DNA of 64,000 nt from Aculops lycopersici (taxonomy: Eukaryota; Arthropoda; Arachnida; Trombidiformes; Eriophyidae): contig WNKI01000002.1 in NCBI GenBank assembly GCA_015350385.1, positions 4,458,057-4,522,056 on the forward strand. Direction: 5' to 3'. Below the pieces are notes generated by a model. The model was not told where the DNA came from, did not search any database, and worked only from the letters and a program-made list of their open reading frames with translations. The position numbers and the translations under genes were made by a program. Below, piece after piece: positions 51,053 through 60,147 of the stretch (positions are counted from its first letter, which is position 1; each line of letters opens with the position of its first letter).

Positions 51053-52924
51053 ATGAGCTACAACAGTTTTGGAGGCGGCAATTATAGTAACTTTGGAAGC
51101 TACAACAAACCTAAACAATATGGAGGTAGACGAAGCGGCGGCGGCTACGGCACAGGCCTCAGGCGAGACGATAACCCACGCGGATTTGGTGGCCCAGGCG
51201 AGGGTGGCGGACCCCGCGGCTTCGGTGGCCCACGAGGTGGCGGCGGTGGGTTTGATAGGAATCTAGATGATAACCGGAATCCAGATTGGACTAGAATGTT
51301 GCCAGCAAATCCAATGCGCGAACGCGACCTCTTCGGTTCCGGCCACACGGGAATCAATTTTTCTAAATACGAAGACATCCCTGTCGAGGCAACGGGCGTC
51401 GACTGTCCACCTAATGTTGAAACCTTTCGCGATTTAAGATATTGTGAAATCTTACGAAACAATATAGCTTTATGTGGATATGATAAACCAACGCCTGTAC
51501 AAAAGTATGCCATGCCCATTATTACGGCCCGCCGTGATCTAATGGCCTGCGCACAAACTGGCTCAGGGAAGACAGCAGCATTTCTATTACCAATATTAAA
51601 TAGAATATTAGAGGAGGGCCCATCGCCAGACTACTATTGCTATGGAAGACCCTGTTATCCCATGGCACTTGTTCTAGCTCCAACCCGTGAATTGGCCTCG
51701 CAAATCTACGATGAAGCCATCAAGTTCTCATACAGATCTGTCGTCAAGCCGGTCGTAGTGTATGGTGGCGCAAATCCAATGCAACAAATGGAAGAGATTC
51801 GACACGGTTGCCATCTCCTAGTAGCCACTCCAGGTAGATTAGTCGACATGATGGAACGAGGAAGGATCGCATTCAACAACGTCAAATGCCTTGTTCTTGA
51901 TGAAGCCGACCGGATGTTGGACATGGGTTTCGAACCTCAAATTAGGAGAATTGTTCAATCAGCTGACATGCCTCAAGTAGGTCTTAGGCAAACACTCATG
52001 TTCTCGGCTACCTTCCCTAAAAAAGTTCAAGAGCTAGCGAGAAATTTCTTGGAAAATTACATCTTCTTAGCTGTCGGAAGGGTTGGCAGTACGTCGGAGA
52101 ATATTACGCAAAAGGTTTTCTTAGTTGATGAAAGTGAAAAGAGATCTTTCTTATTAGATCTATTGAATGGTTCAGGAATTAATCAAGCAAATGGAGGAAT
52201 TAGACCAGATTCACTCACTTTAATTTTTGTAGAAACTAAAAAAGGAGCCGACTCGCTAGAGAGTTATCTCCATCGTGTTGGTTATCCTGTTACAAGTATA
52301 CATGGAGATCGCTCACAAGCTGAAAGAGAAGACGCTCTGGCCGCCTTCCGTAGCGGACAATGTCCTATCATTGTGGCTACGGCTGTCGCAGCCCGTGGTT
52401 TAGATATACCTAATGTAAAACATGTAATCAATTTTGATCTACCCTCTGATATTGAGGAGTATGTCCATCGTATAGGTCGTACTGGCCGTGTCGGCAATAC
52501 TGGATTGGCCTCGTCATTGTTCAATGAAAAGAATAGGAATGTAGCACCAGATCTGTTAGAATTATTGACCGAGAGCAAGCAAGAGGTTCCCGAGTGGCTG
52601 GTGGCCATCTCGAGAGAGGTTGCACATGAGAGCCGTATGAGCCATCGTGGAGGAAACAGATTTGGTGGCAACTCAGGAAATAGAAGATTCCAATCAGGCG
52701 CCTTCGGTGGCCGCGATTACCGTCAGTTTGAAAGGCCGCCACCGCGCAATGGCGGTATGAATACCGGTGGAGGAGGCCGAGGTCCACCAGGAGGTGGTTA
52801 TATGGGAGGACAAAGTTCATATAATCAATCATACTCAAGTGGACCATCTCACATGGCCTATGGTGGAAGACCACAACAGCAGCCCTCGTACACAAGTCCA
52901 ACCACTGACTGGTTCAATCAGTAA
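51053..52924 (+). CDS. DDX3X: DEAD-box RNA helicase DDX3/Belle/Ded1
   Basis: 623 residues, one exon, in-frame TAA at 51044 just before the ATG. All helicase motifs are seen: Q motif region GYDKPTPVQ, motif I AQTGSGKT at 167-174, Ia PTRELA, Ib TPGRL, II DEAD at 283-286, III SAT at 318-320, V ARGLD, VI HRIGRTGR at 472-479. The block before the Q motif (GINFSKYEDIPVEATG) and the Gly/Arg/Ser-rich C-terminal tail ending TTDWFNQ mark it as DDX3 rather than DDX4/Vasa. It unwinds structured mRNA leaders during translation initiation and joins stress granules. The N-terminus is short (about 105 residues before the conserved block), RGG/GGF-rich, and lacks the YIPPHLR eIF4E-binding motif seen in most DDX3/Ded1 proteins. 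AATAAA at 52980-52985. Confidence 0.95.
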   Translation: MSYNSFGGGNYSNFGSYNKPKQYGGRRSGGGYGTGLRRDDNPRGFGGPGEGGGPRGFGGPRGGGGGFDRNLDDNRNPDWTRMLPANPMRERDLFGSGHTGINFSKYEDIPVEATGVDCPPNVETFRDLRYCEILRNNIALCGYDKPTPVQKYAMPIITARRDLMACAQTGSGKTAAFLLPILNRILEEGPSPDYYCYGRPCYPMALVLAPTRELASQIYDEAIKFSYRSVVKPVVVYGGANPMQQMEEIRHGCHLLVATPGRLVDMMERGRIAFNNVKCLVLDEADRMLDMGFEPQIRRIVQSADMPQVGLRQTLMFSATFPKKVQELARNFLENYIFLAVGRVGSTSENITQKVFLVDESEKRSFLLDLLNGSGINQANGGIRPDSLTLIFVETKKGADSLESYLHRVGYPVTSIHGDRSQAEREDALAAFRSGQCPIIVATAVAARGLDIPNVKHVINFDLPSDIEEYVHRIGRTGRVGNTGLASSLFNEKNRNVAPDLLELLTESKQEVPEWLVAISREVAHESRMSHRGGNRFGGNSGNRRFQSGAFGGRDYRQFERPPPRNGGMNTGGGGRGPPGGGYMGGQSSYNQSYSSGPSHMAYGGRPQQQPSYTSPTTDWFNQ

Positions 52925-52979
52925 ATTGGTCACACCTATACAAGACACGCATATATTATATTATCTATAAATACAAATC

Positions 52980-52985
52980 AATAAA
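52980..52985 (+). terminator. Poly(A) signal AATAAA of DDX3
   Basis: Canonical hexamer 56 bp after the stop; gives a very short 3' UTR. Confidence 0.65.
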
Positions 52986-53319
52986 AATGTATCATCACCA
53001 TAACCTTTGATCTTATCGAGTTCGTAATGATCATTCATAACGAGAAAAAACAGCGCTAACCCTAAAATCCTCATTACCCGTGAGGATTTGAACATCGCGC
53101 CACTGAATGCACTCAACACGTTCACGAGGATTGCGCGCCCATTGCATCGCACACGAGCCTTTTGTTTGTCTGGCACGAGGCAGAGCAAACTGAAAGATCT
53201 TGGTATCTCACATAACATATCCATAACACTTTCATATAGCACATCAGTCACTATCCTTTCGGGACCGATATCAGACCTCGTAATATTCTTATAAGATTAT
53301 CGAACTGAAAACAAATAAA
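52986..53319. other. Short intergenic region, DDX3 3' end to RPA2 start
   Basis: Contains a perfect 9-bp hairpin AAATCCTCA-TTACCCG-TGAGGATTT at 53065-53089 and is otherwise unremarkable; RPA2's promoter and leader must lie here. Confidence 0.5.
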
Positions 53320-54132
53320 ATGTTTCAAGAGGGTGGTTTCATGAATGACTCTATTGCGGAGGAACCACAACAACTGACAAGCAGTGTCAGTGTTGGAGGC
53401 GAGGATAGAAACAAGTCGATTGCTGCCTTGTCAGTGTCTCAAATTTGCAAATTGACACGTCCAACAGAAGGTCTTATAATCCATAAGAAGAAGATTCATC
53501 ATGTTAATCTAGTCGCCTATGTTGCAGAGATCATAGACAAAACACCACAAAAACTACATATCCTTGTTGATGATTACACTAGCGGTGGACCTCTAGAAGT
53601 CAGTCATATTATCGCTGACAGCGGCACACCAGATGATATGAACATGTTCAATGTGAATATGGACGGAAAAATGGCAGAGTCCGACACCAGGCACCTACAA
53701 TCACTAGAACTGGGCGATTATGTTCGATTAATCGGAGTAGTCAAGTATATGCAGGATAAGCCGACATTTGTTGCTTATAACGTCAAGATTATAGAAGACC
53801 CAAATGATGTGACTGTTCACTATCTAGAGGTAATTCGTGATTCTATGTATTACGAGAGACTCGCTAGCGGAAGTCTACCAACTAATGATGACGCAACTAA
53901 GGCGCCAATGGCAAATCCAGGTCAACGTGATGAGTTCGGCAACCTTTCAAATCGTGACAAACACGTGCTTAAAATTCTCAAAGAAAAAGGAGGAGATAAG
54001 GGTGTCTTCGTTAAAGACATTTGTACCAGCCTAAGAGCATTCTCAGAAGCCGAGATCAGGGATTCGCTTCAAACGATGTCAGCTGAGGGATTATGCTGGG
54101 AGGGCGACGAAGTTGACTTGTGGTGTAGTTGA
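53320..54132 (+). CDS. RPA2: Replication protein A 32-kDa subunit
   Basis: 270 residues, the family's length. An unstructured Ser/Gly N-terminus (about 1-35; in other animals the phosphorylated region) is followed by the single OB fold (about 50-165: VNLVAYVAEIIDKTPQKLHI, LVDDYT, LGDYVRLIGVV) and, after a linker, a C-terminal winged helix (about 205-270: VLKILKEKGGDKGVFVKDI ... DEVDLWCS) that docks DNA-repair partners. With RPA1 and RPA3 it coats single-stranded DNA in replication and repair. ATTAAA at 54163-54168 probably ends the transcript. Tail to tail with LST2, 280 bp between stops. Confidence 0.93.
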   Translation: MFQEGGFMNDSIAEEPQQLTSSVSVGGEDRNKSIAALSVSQICKLTRPTEGLIIHKKKIHHVNLVAYVAEIIDKTPQKLHILVDDYTSGGPLEVSHIIADSGTPDDMNMFNVNMDGKMAESDTRHLQSLELGDYVRLIGVVKYMQDKPTFVAYNVKIIEDPNDVTVHYLEVIRDSMYYERLASGSLPTNDDATKAPMANPGQRDEFGNLSNRDKHVLKILKEKGGDKGVFVKDICTSLRAFSEAEIRDSLQTMSAEGLCWEGDEVDLWCS

Positions 54133-54412
54133 ATACAAAGAATACGAGGAACTATTGAAGTCATTAAATTTATCCAGTTTTATCTGGCGCGATCTCAATA
54201 ATAATTGTTGGCAAACTCCAGGAACTATAAAAAGCGGATGGTCGTTTCATGTTGTGAAAGGGGCACTTTATTTCCATAGTTTATCAACATAGTTGAACTT
54301 CCTATTGCTTAAATCACAATACCTCTAAATCTGAGTTATGTTTCGTTCAATATTTAAAAACCCCGCTTGGCTGGTGATGGCTGCTGTGATCCGTAAAATC
54401 TATCAGTATTCG

Positions 54413-57082
54413 TCAAGGCTGGTTGTAACAAGATTCGCAGACCCTAACTGGACCATTGTAACCCCAACAATTGAGGTCTTTTGTGAATCTTGAGCAGTCA
54501 CTGCAGAATATCTGACCACAAGCTCTGCAGTGGTGGCGTCTTCTGAAAAGGGTAAATGAGGCATTGCAACAGCTACATGCAATTACCAGCTGATCTGGAA
54601 CCCAAACAGGTGGTCCTCGCGGCCTCCTAGATCTAGAACCGTGACGATGACTTCTAGATCTACGCTCAATATTTAGAGGTTGCGGTAGTGGTTGTTGCTG
54701 TTGGTAAATTCCGTTGCTATCACTGTTTTGCATATTCCTGGAACCCCTACTTGACGAAGATCTCACTCTAGAAAGAGACTCTAGGTGCTGCTGTAGTAGT
54801 TGTCTTCGATGCATCTCATCTTCCATGATGCTAGCGTCGTTTGGTGAAATTCTAGATTCATATAAGTTCAGTCCATCTAATGGGTCGGATGAACGGCGTA
54901 ATAAGTCCGCTATTGCCTGACTATGGAGCTGCTCCTCGTCGACCCTATCCAGTCTGATAGATCTACTTTGGTTTCGAATATTGTGATTGTGGCGCTCGGA
55001 ACTATCAGATATTCGCTGGTTTTGTTCCAAATCTGTGAGATAAGATGGTTCGTTCATGGAATACTGGTTGTTGGCTTCATTCTCTTGGTTGTGAGAGTAG
55101 AATGGTTGAGTTGGGTTGCCATGGTCGGATGCGCTTGGGACTAGGTGCATGTCTCGGTTATAGTCGTAAGTATTTTCAACCGAGTAGCCTGACTCTAGAT
55201 CAATCAAGTTAGCTACCGCCTGTATCTCATGCGCCTCGATGCCCTGTTCGATAGGCAAACTGCTATCCGACTGGTCGTTGCTAAGATTATCAATGCTCCC
55301 ACCCTCATCCTCGTCTTCTTCTGTTTCGTCTGTGTTGAATATTTGTCTGAGTATAAATCTCAGATCGCTTGCGAAGTTAGACTGTAACTGGTCAGCTACT
55401 CCAGAAATTGCGACGAAGAGTCTATGCAGCAACTGTCTAGCCTGTTGTAGGAAAAGTTCCTCCAAGACTTCATCTTTAGCTGCTGCTGCAGCCAGATCTT
55501 GTTGAGATTTCGAACTGATGTCAGTTTGTTCTTGAGTTGCAGCTTGATGGATCGTAATACCAGAGCTTGTAGCAGTTTCGGGCTCCATCTCATTCAAGTT
55601 GACACTTTGTTCCGTCGCTGGACCCAACTCAGCAATTAGCTTGTCCAGCTGAGCATCACTTTCTGGTGGCGAGGTGCAGCACTCTTGTTCGCAATGTCGA
55701 TTACCAATGTTAATGGTGTTGGGATTGGACCCATCAGACTTCGAATTTGTGCAATGTGTACATTCGCCACCAGGAGAGGAAGTAGACGATGATGGTGATG
55801 AGGATGATCCGACAGGTGAGTTATCATGTTGCGGCTGATGGTCGTGGTTGTGAGATGAAGTTGCGGGAGCTACTATGGATTTAGATGATGAAGCTTGATT
55901 TTCGAAGCAGCAATTATTGTAAGATGTTGGCTGCTCACCCGGATTGTAATCATCATCGAAGTCTTGACTGTCTCGCTTTTGACCAACAGGATATTGAAGT
56001 CCATCCATGAGAATATTTGAGTAGGTATTGCTAGTACTTGGTTCCTCAGTGTAGCCACCGCAACCGCCATCATTTGAGATAGTTGGAGACTTTTCACTGG
56101 CTTGTCTTATTGTATCTTCGTCGTTGTCTTGAGGATCTGGTCTAAGTGGAGTACTTTCACTTGCACTCTGATCGTTGGCTAGCATTTTCTCGAGTGTAAT
56201 CAATTCTTGTGGATTAAGTCCTCGCAATAGTTTCCTGATTGAGTGAAGAGGTCCATGGAATGGCTGGAATAGGCTGCACATCTGACTCTTGTGCCGGGTG
56301 TAAATAGGATTTTCGTTCTTATACAATAAGCCTCGAACTATAGCTAACCTGGGAATGGCTATCATAACAATTGGTTGAAATTCATCAATATCGTCTTGCT
56401 TGACTAAACCTCGCTTTACGCAATCGATAAGTGTCTCACTGAACAGCACAGCCACCTCTTGCAGTTTTTCAATCTCGGCGACCGTTCTAATGGGCAGCAT
56501 AGTCTTGACATACTCATACTCGAAGTTGGCGAAGATATGGTCGAATGCGACCATCTTTTTGATTAAAGCTTGACCAATACGTGCTGCGCCCAGGTTATCG
56601 ATTACCAGATCGCGTAGATCGTTTCTGAGTGAATCTAAATGAGTGGTTAGTGTCTTAGCCATAGGCCTCAGTTGTGTGGATTCTTTAGTGTGATTTAGAA
56701 TGTTTGAGCCGGCCGACAGACACTCGGCACCGAACCAAATCTGACCATTCAATGATTCGGACCCCTCAGAAAGAAGAATTTCATCTGGAAACTTCATCCT
56801 GTAGTCTCGAGAGGCACGCTCGCAGTTACAATCGTCCATTAGCTGAAACAATAAGCTTATAACTTTGTCTTGAGCTGTTCTTAATTGATTTACAAGCAGA
56901 TTGCATCTAATTGGATCTTTCTTGCCATCAAAGGAGTCCAATTCGCTAGAGATAGCCTTCAGTTCTGCGTCGGCATAATAAAGCCGCATGAGGCAATCGT
57001 CTTGAACTGCCGTCTTGGAGTTGCTAACTCCATTGACGACCAACTTCCTGAAGAAGTTTCTAGACCTCGATGATCCGAGCAT
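54413..57082 (-). CDS. ZFYVE28: Lateral signaling target protein 2 homologue, FYVE-domain protein
   Basis: 889 residues, one exon. The N-terminal 300 residues (FDGKKDPIRCNLLVNQLRTAQD, DDCNCERASRDYRMKFPDEIL, WFGAECLSAGS) are the LST2-specific helical domain. A long disordered middle (about 310-800) is Ser/Asn/Gln-rich. The C-terminal FYVE finger (about 822-887) has the three lipid-binding signatures WVPD (827-830), RRRHHCRAC (847-855) and RVC (880-882) plus the eight zinc cysteines. FYVE domains bind PI3P on early endosomes; LST2 in worm and human lowers EGF-receptor signalling there. Human ZFYVE28 has 887 residues, so the length agrees. The minus-strand AATAAA (TTTATT at 54267-54272) lies 140 bp past the stop. 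A minus-strand GTAAGT at about 57591 could be a 5' UTR donor. Confidence 0.95.
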   Translation of the reverse strand: MLGSSRSRNFFRKLVVNGVSNSKTAVQDDCLMRLYYADAELKAISSELDSFDGKKDPIRCNLLVNQLRTAQDKVISLLFQLMDDCNCERASRDYRMKFPDEILLSEGSESLNGQIWFGAECLSAGSNILNHTKESTQLRPMAKTLTTHLDSLRNDLRDLVIDNLGAARIGQALIKKMVAFDHIFANFEYEYVKTMLPIRTVAEIEKLQEVAVLFSETLIDCVKRGLVKQDDIDEFQPIVMIAIPRLAIVRGLLYKNENPIYTRHKSQMCSLFQPFHGPLHSIRKLLRGLNPQELITLEKMLANDQSASESTPLRPDPQDNDEDTIRQASEKSPTISNDGGCGGYTEEPSTSNTYSNILMDGLQYPVGQKRDSQDFDDDYNPGEQPTSYNNCCFENQASSSKSIVAPATSSHNHDHQPQHDNSPVGSSSSPSSSTSSPGGECTHCTNSKSDGSNPNTINIGNRHCEQECCTSPPESDAQLDKLIAELGPATEQSVNLNEMEPETATSSGITIHQAATQEQTDISSKSQQDLAAAAAKDEVLEELFLQQARQLLHRLFVAISGVADQLQSNFASDLRFILRQIFNTDETEEDEDEGGSIDNLSNDQSDSSLPIEQGIEAHEIQAVANLIDLESGYSVENTYDYNRDMHLVPSASDHGNPTQPFYSHNQENEANNQYSMNEPSYLTDLEQNQRISDSSERHNHNIRNQSRSIRLDRVDEEQLHSQAIADLLRRSSDPLDGLNLYESRISPNDASIMEDEMHRRQLLQQHLESLSRVRSSSSRGSRNMQNSDSNGIYQQQQPLPQPLNIERRSRSHRHGSRSRRPRGPPVWVPDQLVIACSCCNASFTLFRRRHHCRACGQIFCSDCSRFTKDLNCWGYNGPVRVCESCYNQP

Positions 57083-57718
57083 CTTGGCCTTGAGTTTGGT
57101 TACTCGCTAATAATCAACAATAATGTTCCAACTTGGAAAATTCTTGGTTATTTGTACATCAAATGAATTTTTTGTTAACTTGGGGCAAATAATAAGTGCT
57201 AGGTAGAATGAAGAGTGTGCTAATCCTAGTGCTTGAGAAATTTAATATTCTGGTGCTATCAATACAATATTATCCAACTTAGGTGAGGTTCATAATACGT
57301 CTTATTAAAGCGAAAGAAAAAAAACAATAACAATGTGGACAATTTTAACATGAAAAGATGGATTTCTAAATAAGTTTTGTATCCACAGTTCAAATGGGAC
57401 AAGTCTACTTAGCTAAATTTTTGCTCTTGTCTTAGTAGTAGTAGTTTATAGATTGAAGAATAAATCCAAGTTTCAAGATTTGTTTCTTTAGTAAACAATA
57501 ACAACTTGAACCCCAAATTGAGTGAATTGTTTTAAGAATTTCGTCAAATGCCACAATTCAGTTACTCAAAGTATTTTGGTGCTATAACTTACGACTTCTA
57601 ACTCTTCTCTTATTAATTCTGGCTTTTGAAGGTGTAAATAAATTTCTTTTTTCAAATATGGGTTTTTTCTCCTCTATAATCTCTCGTTATATTCAAACCC
57701 AATAGGTAAGTTGTCCGA

Positions 57719-57722
57719 GAGA

Positions 57723-57756
<34 letters not shown>
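57719..57756. repeat. (GA)n microsatellite
   Basis: Near-perfect GA run, one interruption at its left (GGAAGAG). Confidence 0.92.
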
Positions 57757-57758
<2 letters not shown>

Positions 57759-59235
57759 TTTAAACGACTACGAAAACATACGTTTTTCGTAGATTTAGTT
57801 GGCTCAAAAGTGCAGCGAGTAAAGTGAACGCAAGAAGCACACGAACAAGCGTAGGATCGCCAATGCGCTTATCTGCCTGTGTTCCTTTTGGCTTGCCCAG
57901 TCTGTTTATGCGCAAGTTTCCAAGCGGCTGGCTGGCTGCGTATTGTTCGTTGTTGTTCCATTTGGTCGTATAATTCCAATGCACTACTACGATCGCTCAC
58001 ATCTGTTCATGTTAGCGTCGCAAAATGTTAGAGTAGAATTTGTGGATTGAGTAGCGTTAGTTTTCACCTTGTAATTTTGTGACTTAAACAACATCAAATA
58101 CCAAGGCATACGCACAAAGCGGCTCCCGCTTTTGTGGGGACGAAACATTTACCTTCCCCCTCTAGCTCACCTCTCTCCATCGCTCTTTCTCTTCCACTCT
58201 GCCGCAATCTCGAAATCGAGATGATTTCCACTGACGGAATGACAATATTTTTGGGCTGCTGTATGTCTCATTAGTGGCGACATTGAAACAACTTGCCGCG
58301 GGTCTTCGCAGTTGTAGTTATCTTAGTGGTGATCGTTGTTGTCGAATAGTAAAATAGTTGAACGTTTAGAGATAATTTGTCTGCTTCACTGACGCACCAA
58401 CAGCAAACGCTCATCTGCGCCAGCCAATGTAGGAGTCGTTGTCGTCGTCAAGCTAGCTCGCCGGCACAGTCGAGCCTCTGTAGTTTGCTTTGGGGTTGTA
58501 ATTAGTGATGTATATGATTTGTGGTCGCGTCGTCGTCGTTCTCGTCGTCATCATCATCGCAGCTATTGTTGTGCGATGGCAGCAACAATCGCTTCTCATT
58601 CAATTTGAGCTCGTGGTTCGTCCAAATCTCACACACGCAACAAGGCGCGAGTTTTTTCATGTGCTTCCGGTTTTGGACATGTCCATACAAATTGTACGAC
58701 ATCTTTGGAATCAAGACAAACGAATTGGGTGAAAGATTTAGAATTCTTGTTTCAGAATTTAGAATGATGATTAGACGACGATGAGTCAATTGGCTAGGCT
58801 CAACATTGGCGCTCATCATAATCAAAGACTTGTAGAGCCGCTGTAAAATTACTAAGAGCTAATCCATCGGCTGGCCGGAGTCAATAGAGGACAAAAGCGA
58901 AGCCAAACGCAAACGACCGTTCAGCTCAATGAAAGCACAACTGTGAATCGCTGACGCCAATTGGAAATGGATACAGGTTGCCGTTGTTCTCGCTTGACGA
59001 ATAACAACGACAACAACAACAGCAAAGTCGACGACAACAACGACGTCGGCGGCAAACTTTGCGTCGTCATTGCAAACAACTAACCCACACAAACTTAGGA
59101 CACAACACAAAGTAGTCGCCAACCTAACTGTCGCTTGCAATTCGCTAAGCTACTTTAGCTGGCAGACTGGCTTGCTTGGTCTGGCAGCCTCGAGCTACCT
59201 GTCTACCTGTTCAAACTCACTAACACCGATCGCCT

Positions 59236-59256
59236 CTCTCTCTCTCTCTCTCTCTC
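59236..59256. repeat. (CT)n microsatellite
   Basis: About ten CT units. Confidence 0.9.
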
Positions 59257-60109
59257 TTGCCTTTTGGTTCTGGTGGCAAAAATGTCGGTGGGTTGGCGCC
59301 AACGGTAGCTGCCTTTGTTATCAGAGTTGCGGCTAACAGGTCTAACTTGCCGCCCTCTGCCCGATCAAGTTGCTGGTGTCGCTACCTTTGTACTGAGATT
59401 GTGGGTGAGATACTAGAGGGAATGGTGGAGCAGCAGACAAGAGAAAAGTTTTCTTCCACGCCAAAGCGCGGATTATTTGAGTTAGAGCCATCAATTTGTA
59501 CACCAGTCTCCGAACTAAAGAGATCACGAAGTTGCTCGCGACGCCCTGAGAATGACACTAGGCAAATAGCTCATCAGCAAGTACAAGGAGTCAACACTGA
59601 CCATTCAATTAAGTTTAACCATTCACCACCGACCAGCTAGATTCCAGCTTCCGCTTGGTCTTGCTAGCCGCCGCTCGGAGGTGTCCACTCGTGTCAAGAT
59701 TTATAAGCTTGCAAAGAATCGAGTTTCATCAAGCTTATTTGTTTGCTTGGCGATTGGAGGAGGGGACAAATATAACAGTCAAATTTCATCTTCTTGCTTG
59801 CTATCTTATTCTCTTAAGGCTAGCCACACAAGTGACAGTTTCTAAGTTCACCGAACTGATAACATAATCTTGTGCGGGCACAAGAACAAGTATCTGGTAC
59901 ATTATATATCAAGAGTCATGAGTCACAAAGTTGAACAAAGTCGGTTGCAGTGAGCAGAAAATTGGCTCGTACCTCTTCCTCAGCTCCATTGAAGCTGCTA
60001 CATTAAAGGGAGTTCGTTATTACTTTCGCTCAAGTGTCTGATCATTAGCTTGCCAATGCGAACTTTGTTTCATGTTGCGCCATCAAAAGTACAAATCAAT
60101 TGATTGACT

Positions 60110-60147
60110 CTCTTTTCCCGACGCGCAACTGTAGCGCGGGAAAAGAG
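60110..60147. other. Hairpin with 11-bp perfect stem
   Basis: CTCTTTTCCCG pairs with CGGGAAAAGAG; the inner GCGC/GCGC can add four more pairs after a small bulge. Confidence 0.7.

Noticed and set aside
59257..59640. 127-codon plus-strand frame with Ser/Arg-rich end
   Set aside because: Begins inside simple-repeat-adjacent sequence, no homology recognised, competing minus-strand frame; not enough to call a gene.
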